Shown here: positions 57,681 to 64,000 of the stretch, one piece after another
Layout of the letters: the number at the start of each line of letters is the position of its first letter
How positions within the stretch are numbered: the first letter of the stretch is position 1
Assembly (NCBI GenBank): GCA_905182485.1
Contig: CAJJBO010000004.1
Span: 1 to 64,000 of the forward strand
DNA: 64,000 nt
Origin: an uncultured Luminiphilus sp.
GTDB lineage: Bacteria; Pseudomonadota; Gammaproteobacteria; Pseudomonadales; Halieaceae
Direction of reading: 5' to 3'
The notes under the pieces: model-generated
Told to the model about the DNA's origin: nothing
Database searches by the model: none
The model's input: the letters and a program-made list of their open reading frames with translations, nothing else
Program-made: the position numbers and the translations under genes

Positions 57681-59094
57681 AGTAACAGAGGCTCTAAATG
57701 ACGTGCCTGTTCGATAAATTTCTCGTCATCGTCAAGGCATCGTAAATCGAGCAATAGTTTACCTTCGTGCAGACGTCCAAGGACAGGACACGGTAGTCGC
57801 CTCATCGCTTCAGACAGCCGACGTAGATCAGCATCGGTGATCGCAGTAATGGCTAACGCGTAGCTCGGAATATTTTGAACGGGCATGGCGCCACTGCCAA
57901 TCTGACTGAGGCATGGCTGTGGCTCCACGGTAAAACCGTCTGGCAAGCAGCCTGCCAATTGAGGCGCCAAAAAGTACTGCTTGTTCAACGATCGTAGACT
58001 TTGTTCCTTCGTCAAGTACTGCAACGTCGGCAATTCACGCGCGAGTGTCTCCGGCTTACGATAAATTTTGAGCACCTCGGACAAAGCCGCTAGGGTCAGT
58101 TTATCTGATCGTAAAGCCCGTCGAAGCGGGTTACTTCTTATTCGATCGATAAGGTCTCGCCGTCCAGCAATAATCCCACTCTGCGGCCCACCCAATAGCT
58201 TGTCACCGCTAAACGTCACTATGTCAGCACCATTGCGAATGGCACTGGTAATCACAGGTTCTTCGGGAAGCCCGTAACATGAGAAGTCAATTAAATTGCC
58301 ACTGCCCAAGTCTACGACGAGTGGAAGATTGTGCTCATGTGCCAGCGTAGCAAGATCCGGCTCACCGACCGCTGAAGTGAAACCCTCTATCGAGTAATTA
58401 CTCGTGTGGACCTTTAAAATGAGAGCGGTGCTATTTTTTACGGCGTTTAAGTAGTCTTTTAAATGCGTACGATTCGTGGTGCCCACCTCAACGAGTTTAC
58501 AGCCAGACTTTTCCATAATATCGGGAATACGAAAGGATCCACCGATCTCTACCAACTCACCTCTGGAAACCGGAATCTCTAACCCCTGCGCCAGGGTATT
58601 TAATACAAGCAATAATGCGGCGGCATTATTATTAACCACCGTCGCCGCCTCCGTCCCCAGTAGCTCGCAAATGAGCTGCTCTGCGTGGTCGTCTCGCTCA
58701 CCGCGAGTCCCACTCTGCAGATCATATTCCAAGTTGGTTGGCATAGACGCTACTTGGTTCATCGCATTAATGGCTCGGCGAGGTTAAGCTATTAGCCAAG
58801 ATTGGTATGCAAAATGGCGCACAATTGCAGCTGAAATGTACACTGAAATGATGACTGAATCCAAATAGATAACCGTAAGCTGCGGGACGATTTCCTTTTT
58901 GCTGATATCGCAGGGTAATCTCTTGTCCTAAGCGTGATTCTCTAGTGAGCAAGCTCGGATTTAACCACCAGCACAACACGGGTTCTCCCCCAGGTCGCTT
59001 CGAGGTCACCGCAAGATTTCAGCACGGTGTCAACGGATGGCAGATCCCTGCGGATGTCTGCGCCGTTTCTATCATGCTGTTCACTCTTTCTCAT
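57677..59094 (-). CDS. selA: L-seryl-tRNA(Sec) selenium transferase SelA (frame broken in its first quarter)
   Basis: The C-terminal 350 residues are intact, with [50 protein letters not shown] and the PLP lysine in [14 protein letters not shown]. The first about 110 codons are recoverable upstream: ATG 59094 gives [11 protein letters not shown] then [20 protein letters not shown], and after two or more shifts ILHTNLG, the conserved block. Total about 472 residues, close to the usual 460. A short-start model at 58762 would lack the whole N-terminal domain. The enzyme converts Ser-tRNA(Sec) to Sec-tRNA(Sec) using selenophosphate. Confidence 0.92.
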
Positions 59095-59165
59095 ATGGTC
59101 TCCATGAGACACGCCTAGCACTGTAAGCCAATCAAATACTCACAATACAACCTCACCACATTCGC

Positions 59166-62100
59166 TTACCAGGTATCGATATAGGCATGCTTTTTTTCGA
59201 CGCGAGGTGGCCGTGGTGGCAGGCGCTTCAGCCCCTCGGCAATCCAAGAGCGCGTCTCGGCGGGATCAATCACATCATCAATACCACCCCCCGACGCCGC
59301 ATTTACCGCCTTGGCCAGCTCGTACTGCTCCTCTACTTTTTCTTTAAATAGCTGCTGTCTTGCTTCCGCTGATTCTATCGCCTCTAGCTCTTTTCTAAAG
59401 CCCAGCTTTACGCTGCCCTCTATATTCATCGCCGCAAATTCTGCCGTTGGCCATGCGATTGTCAGTAACCCCATGAGTGAACTGCCGCCGCACATTGCCT
59501 GAATGCCTAATCCATACGCTTTACGCACAACGACTCCAAACAGTGGCGTCGTTATATTTGCACCTGCATTGAACATCCGTGCCGAGTGCCTAACCAGGCC
59601 TGTTGCCTCAACTTGAGGCCCAACCATTAAGCCGGGGCAGTCCATCAAACTCAAAATGGGTATGTCGAAGGCATCGCATAACTTCATAAATCGAGCGCCT
59701 TTGTCGGCGCCTGCAGAATCGATTGCACCACTCAGATGATGAGGGTTATTGGCAATAACGCCCATCGGCTTGCCCTCTATGCGAATGAATGCAGTAATAA
59801 CTCCAGCACCAAATGATTTTCTTATCTCAAGCACGGAGTCGATGTCAGCTATCGTTTTTATAATTTCACGCATGTCATAGAGTCTCACCCGATTCTCTGG
59901 AACCACATGTCGTAAACTAATCTGGTCCGCACACTCCCACTGCTCAATTTCTCCCTGAAAGTAAGACAGGTATTTTTTAGCCACCGCGACCGCTTCTTGC
60001 TCATCCTTCACCAGTATGTCCACTACTCCATTTGGGACTTGGGTCGACATGGGTCCCACTTCTTCCGGTGAATAAACGCCCAAACCACCGCCCTCAATCA
60101 TTGCGGGTCCGCCCATACCAATGGTTGAATTCTCAGTCGCGATAATCACATCACAACAAGCCAGTAGGACAGTATTGCCAGCAAAGCATCGCCCATGATT
60201 CACACCAATCAGTGGGACCGCTCCTGAAAGTTTTGCAAACTGAGTAAACGTCTGAACATCAAAAGAAACTGCGGGCCCCAGTGAATCATCCCCAGGTCGC
60301 CCACCACCGCCTTCACTGAAAAGCACAAGGGGCAACCGAAATCTAAGGGCCAGCTCAAATAATCGATCTTGCTTGTAATGACCTCGGCCACCCTGCGTAC
60401 CGGCAAGGACCGTGTAGTCATAATGTACCAACATGGCTGAGGAAGCTTTTTCACCAAACAGAGACGCATTAATCGTACCGGTACCACCGATCACGCCGTC
60501 GGCGGGGCTGCGTTTGCGAAGCGATTCTGAATCATGGCGTTGATGCTGACGAGCCACTACTAGAGGCCAATATTCCTTGAAAGAACCTTCATCCATCAAC
60601 TCACGGATATTTTCGCGTGGCATACGCCCACCGCGTGATCTCCGTTTAGCAACCGCTTCTTGTCGATTCTCATCGAGCGTGTAAGCGTGTCGGTCGAAGC
60701 TCTCCTGTAAATCCGGCCTTATGTGGTTTACGTCCATTTGCACTTCTGGGGCTTTGTCTAGCTTGTCAAACTGAGCCTCTTCAAGATACAGGATGGACTG
60801 ATTCTCAGTGACAATACTGCCCACGGTGAGATCGATCTGGCGAACAATCCCGTCGCAGGTTGCCCTTATCTCATGCTCCATTTTCATCGCATCGAGCACC
60901 AAAACTAACTCACCAGAGCGGACTTCCTGGCCGAGATCACAATTAAGATCGATAATGGTTCCTTGTATAGGTGACGTGATAGCAACGAGCCCTTCGTGAA
61001 GGCTTGCCACATCAACCGGTGATTTCATACCCTCCATTGACGTCGGCGAAGACCGATGAGAGAACAGCGCCAAAGGATCATTCCCGTTTGAATCCGCCGG
61101 CAATCCAGCCCCGGCATTTTTTGCCTGCGTTAAGTTTGATACGAAGCGATCAGGCCCTTCCCACTCTGAGGTGAGCGCTTCTATGTTTTCATCTATCCAG
61201 CGCGTGTGGATTTTCCCCTGAGCGAAGTCAGGGTGGCTGATGATATTTTTTATGAAGGACAAGTTGGTCCTAATGCCCTCCAATCGGAACTCCGACACAG
61301 CTCTGATCGACTTTCTCGCCGCATCTGCAAATTGAGCTGACTTCTCGTGAACAATGACCTTTGCGATCAGGGAATCAAAGGCAGTATTGACCTCGTAGCC
61401 CACGTAGCCATATCCGTCTGTCCGCACGCCTGGACCATTTGGCGCTTCGTATCCGGTTAAAACACCAGAGCCGGGCAAAATGGTGCCGTCAGAATTGATC
61501 GTCTCCAAGTTCACTCGCGCCTGTATGGAGAAACCGTTATTCAACGTTGCATGAGGCTCCCTCAGGCCCACGTCGGCCAAGCTAGAACCCAGTGCGATCT
61601 GTATCTGCCCTCGTACCAAGTCGAAGCCAGTGATCTCTTCTGTGACCGTGTGCTCCACTTGCAGCCGAGCATTAGCCTCAATAAACACAAATCGCTCGTC
61701 GGGCGAATTAACATCAATGAGAAACTCGAAGGTACCGAGACTAAGATAGTGATGTTGCCGAGCAAATATCAGTGCTGCGTCAGTAATCTTTTCCCTCAAA
61801 CTCGCTGATAAACCTGGTGCCGGCGCGACCTCCACAATTTTTTGGTTGCGCCGCTGCACAGAACACTCTCTATCGCCTAGGTGACTGATGTCACCCATCA
61901 GATCCCCAATGATCTGAATTTCTATATGCTTGGCCCGACTTCAAAAACTCTTCGACGTATACCTGGTCATTACCGAATGCGGCTTGAGCCTCAGATTGAC
62001 ATCGAGTAAAGGCTTCCTCTAGTTCAGACTCATCGTAAACAACGCGGGTCCCTCTTCCCCCGCCTCCCATAACCGCTTTTAAAATGATCGGTCCACTGGT

Positions 62101-62577
62101 CGCGTTGAAGAAGACCCTTGCCTCATCGATCGTCACCGATCGATCACTGCCCGCTAGCACGGGCACACCTGCATCAATTGCGGCTTTTCTTGCCGCTACT
62201 TTGTCGCCAAAGAGCTCAAGATGCTCTGGTTTTGGACCAATGAACACAATATTGGCCTCTCTGCACCGCAGTGCAAAATCTGCACGCTCCGATAAAAATC
62301 CGTAGCCCGGATGAATCGCATTGCAACCAGATTCCTTTGCCGCATGAATAATCTCGTCAATGTCCAGATAAGCTCGCGGTCCGGCACCCGGTATTAAAAT
62401 CGCCTCATCCGCTATGTTGGTGTGCAAACTAGTGCGGTCATCGGACGAAAATATACTGACCGAGCGAATACCACTATCCGCAGCCGCTCTGGCAATGCGA
62501 ACGGCTATTTCCCCTCGATTGGCAATTAAAATGCCTCCCAAAGTGGCGTTAACTTCTGACTCTATCACTCTGCCCAC
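59166..62577 (-). CDS. Single-chain acyl-CoA carboxylase: biotin carboxylase, biotin carrier and carboxyltransferase (one frame break)
   Basis: About 1137 residues after joining frames near 61915. The biotin carboxylase part has ILIANRGEIAVRIARAA, AIHPGYGFLSERADFA, MGGGGRGTR and FIEANARLQVEHTVTE. The biotin lysine is in LVLDAMKMEHEIRA near the middle. The carboxyltransferase half has NHGRCFAGNTVLLACCDV and GVVVRKAYGLGIQAMCGGS. All three parts in one chain resemble long-chain acyl-CoA carboxylases (LCC). GTG start at 62577 overlaps the CaiB stop (TAGTG), one operon. It carboxylates an unknown acyl-CoA, possibly one made by the CoA-transferase. Confidence 0.9.
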
Positions 62578-63899
62578 TATGCCAACCTCGGTTTATTTCC
62601 AATAATCCCGTCGCTAGATAGCGACGCTATTTGGCCATTCGACAGACCTAGCATGCCGCCTAATATATCTTGGTTATGCTGACCCAGAGTGGGCGCTGAG
62701 CTACTGATTCTGATTGGGCCGTCCCCTAACCTCCATGGAGCGCTGGGATGGGGCTGCTCCCCTACAAACGCTCGGCTTAGGAATTGCATATAGCCGCGAC
62801 TCACTAGATGTGGATCCTCCATCAAATCGGCTACGTCATTCAGGATCGCTGCAGGGACACGAACCGCCTGAAGTGCTGCCATCAAGTCCTTCGCGCTCCG
62901 AGTACTCGTCCACTCGCCAATAGCGGCCTCAATTTCCATAAATTTAGCGCGCCGCTCCATAGGCTCTAAACAAGAAAAAGGCGTAAGGGCCGGCATCATA
63001 TCCATTACCGACTCCCACTCCGCTTCCGATTTAATCTGGATAAGGATCCACTGATCTCGGCCTTTACAAGGGAATACTTGGTGAACAAAATAATCCGAAG
63101 CATGGTTGCCCTGACGCGCCGGGGCATGACCGTTAACCGACTGGCAAAGTATTCCGTGTACCGCATGTGGCAGCATGCATTCAGCTTGGCTCAGATCGAC
63201 AAACTGGCCGATACCCGTTTTTTGCCTGTGTCTTAAGGCAGTTAACAGCGCCGCGGTGCCATAAAGACCAGAAATCGCATCACCGAAAGCAACATGCAGC
63301 ATCGTGGGCGGATCTGCTTCATCTCCTTGCAAATGAGGTAGCCCTGCAGCCTGCTCAACAGTGGATCCATAAGCCCGAAATTTTGCCCAAGGCCCCGTTC
63401 TCCCAAAGGCCGGCATCGACAGCATGACGAGGTCCGGTTTTACTTTCTTCATGACGTGATAATCAAGATTAAGCTTTTCCAAGACACCGGTGGGATAGTT
63501 GTCGACTACTGCATCGGCACCCTTCACCAGCTTTAGCAGAAGGTCTCGCCCAGACTTAGACTCAAAGTCGATCGTTACGCCAAGTTTCTGGCGATTTACG
63601 TAAATAAAATTATGTGCTTTCTCAGCGCCGTTATTATCAATCCATTCTTGACTGGCCTCCCAGCTTCGGAACCAATCGAATCTGGTACAACTTTCAACCT
63701 TTATGACCTTGGCACCTAGATCCGCTAGATTTCGGGTGGCGAGCGGCCCTGCCCACCCCATCGATAAATCGACAATGGTCACACCTTCAAGTGGTGCAGG
63801 TGGTGGTGATGCCTTATCAATGCTCGAAGAGAAACCCGATTTATTCGGCCCAAGATCTTGCGAGGTGCCTTTGATCCCAGAGTGCATTATCTGCCCCAA
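62577..63899 (-). CDS. CaiB/BaiF family (class III) CoA-transferase
   Basis: A 440-residue protein. VTIVDLSMGWAGPLATRNLA at residues 40-59, GAKVIKVES, NRQKLGVTIDFES and DAVVDNYPTGVLEKLNLDY are family signatures. The catalytic aspartate is expected in the VDLSQAECM segment. It should move CoA from a donor thioester to a carboxylic acid. It is directly upstream of the acyl-CoA carboxylase with overlapping stop and start, so the pair probably activates and carboxylates one substrate. The start near 63899 is the longest possible; the N-terminal 30 residues look unstructured. Confidence 0.9.
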   Translation of the reverse strand: MGQIMHSGIKGTSQDLGPNKSGFSSSIDKASPPPAPLEGVTIVDLSMGWAGPLATRNLADLGAKVIKVESCTRFDWFRSWEASQEWIDNNGAEKAHNFIYVNRQKLGVTIDFESKSGRDLLLKLVKGADAVVDNYPTGVLEKLNLDYHVMKKVKPDLVMLSMPAFGRTGPWAKFRAYGSTVEQAAGLPHLQGDEADPPTMLHVAFGDAISGLYGTAALLTALRHRQKTGIGQFVDLSQAECMLPHAVHGILCQSVNGHAPARQGNHASDYFVHQVFPCKGRDQWILIQIKSEAEWESVMDMMPALTPFSCLEPMERRAKFMEIEAAIGEWTSTRSAKDLMAALQAVRVPAAILNDVADLMEDPHLVSRGYMQFLSRAFVGEQPHPSAPWRLGDGPIRISSSAPTLGQHNQDILGGMLGLSNGQIASLSSDGIIGNKPRLA

Positions 63900-64000
63900 G
63901 CCTAGACACCTCTCCGCCCATCTTAGGCGGCGTTTCCATTAATCTGAACGGACAGCTCGGCCCCTCAAATTGAATCCCCTCCGATGTAAATTCGCTAAAA

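Overview
The window looks like a chromosome segment of a marine, aerobic, heterotrophic gammaproteobacterium, probably from the Cellvibrionales neighbourhood (Halieaceae, SAR92 or relatives). The grounds are a proteorhodopsin, Fur-type iron boxes, TonB and ABC haem and iron uptake, many acyl-CoA, SDR and flavin-dependent oxidoreductases, and a gammaproteobacterial selA-selB-tRNA(Sec) cassette. The genus cannot be fixed from sequence alone. Some twenty recognisable genes carry one-base frame breaks, sometimes in homopolymers. Reading across a break restores family-typical proteins, so most breaks are probably uncorrected sequencing indels rather than decay. Coordinates for broken genes below span the reconstructed gene.

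Layout. 1-767: end of a sterol desaturase-like gene and a 45-nt 3' fragment of tRNA-Met that looks like an attachment-site copy, so an integrated element may end here. 0.8-3.0 kb: badly broken secreted repeat protein(s) with calcium-binding thrombospondin type 3 repeats. 3.4-8.2 kb: flavin dehydrogenase plus NmrA-like reductase, a DUF1254 protein, and DUF423 with a cysteine-rich mini-protein. 8.4-20.6 kb: RND efflux pair, MFS and TSUP transporters, an NhaC antiporter, a membrane desaturase coupled to a TIM-barrel protein, and a cysteine desulfurase-like enzyme. 20.7-32.2 kb: secreted esterase, SDRs, DoxX, DsbA-like isomerase, acyl-CoA synthetase, LLM oxidoreductase, RIO kinase and quinone reductase-like protein. 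32.5-39.6 kb: MAPEG, peroxiredoxin and DUF3501 around a Fur-type promoter, hydrolases, and a two-subunit CoA-transferase.

39.7-53.2 kb is an iron and light region: a ferric-iron ABC system (fbpA, fbpC, fbpB), two lipid or SDR enzymes, a blue-tuned proteorhodopsin whose promoter contains a Fur-type box, then a TonB receptor, haem ABC transporter (hmuTUV) and haem monooxygenase-like gene behind a similar promoter. Light-driven proton pumping could energise TonB-dependent haem import, and shared iron control of pump and importer is the most interesting hypothesis in the window.

53.2-63.9 kb runs leftward: a CaiB-type CoA-transferase and a single-chain acyl-CoA carboxylase, then selA, selB and tRNA-Sec, then an esterase and an MFS transporter. 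No selenoprotein gene is recognisable in the window, so the cassette must serve genes elsewhere. Intergenic gaps hold four unrelated tandem arrays of 13-15 bp units. No rRNA, CRISPR array, insertion sequence or replication origin was seen.
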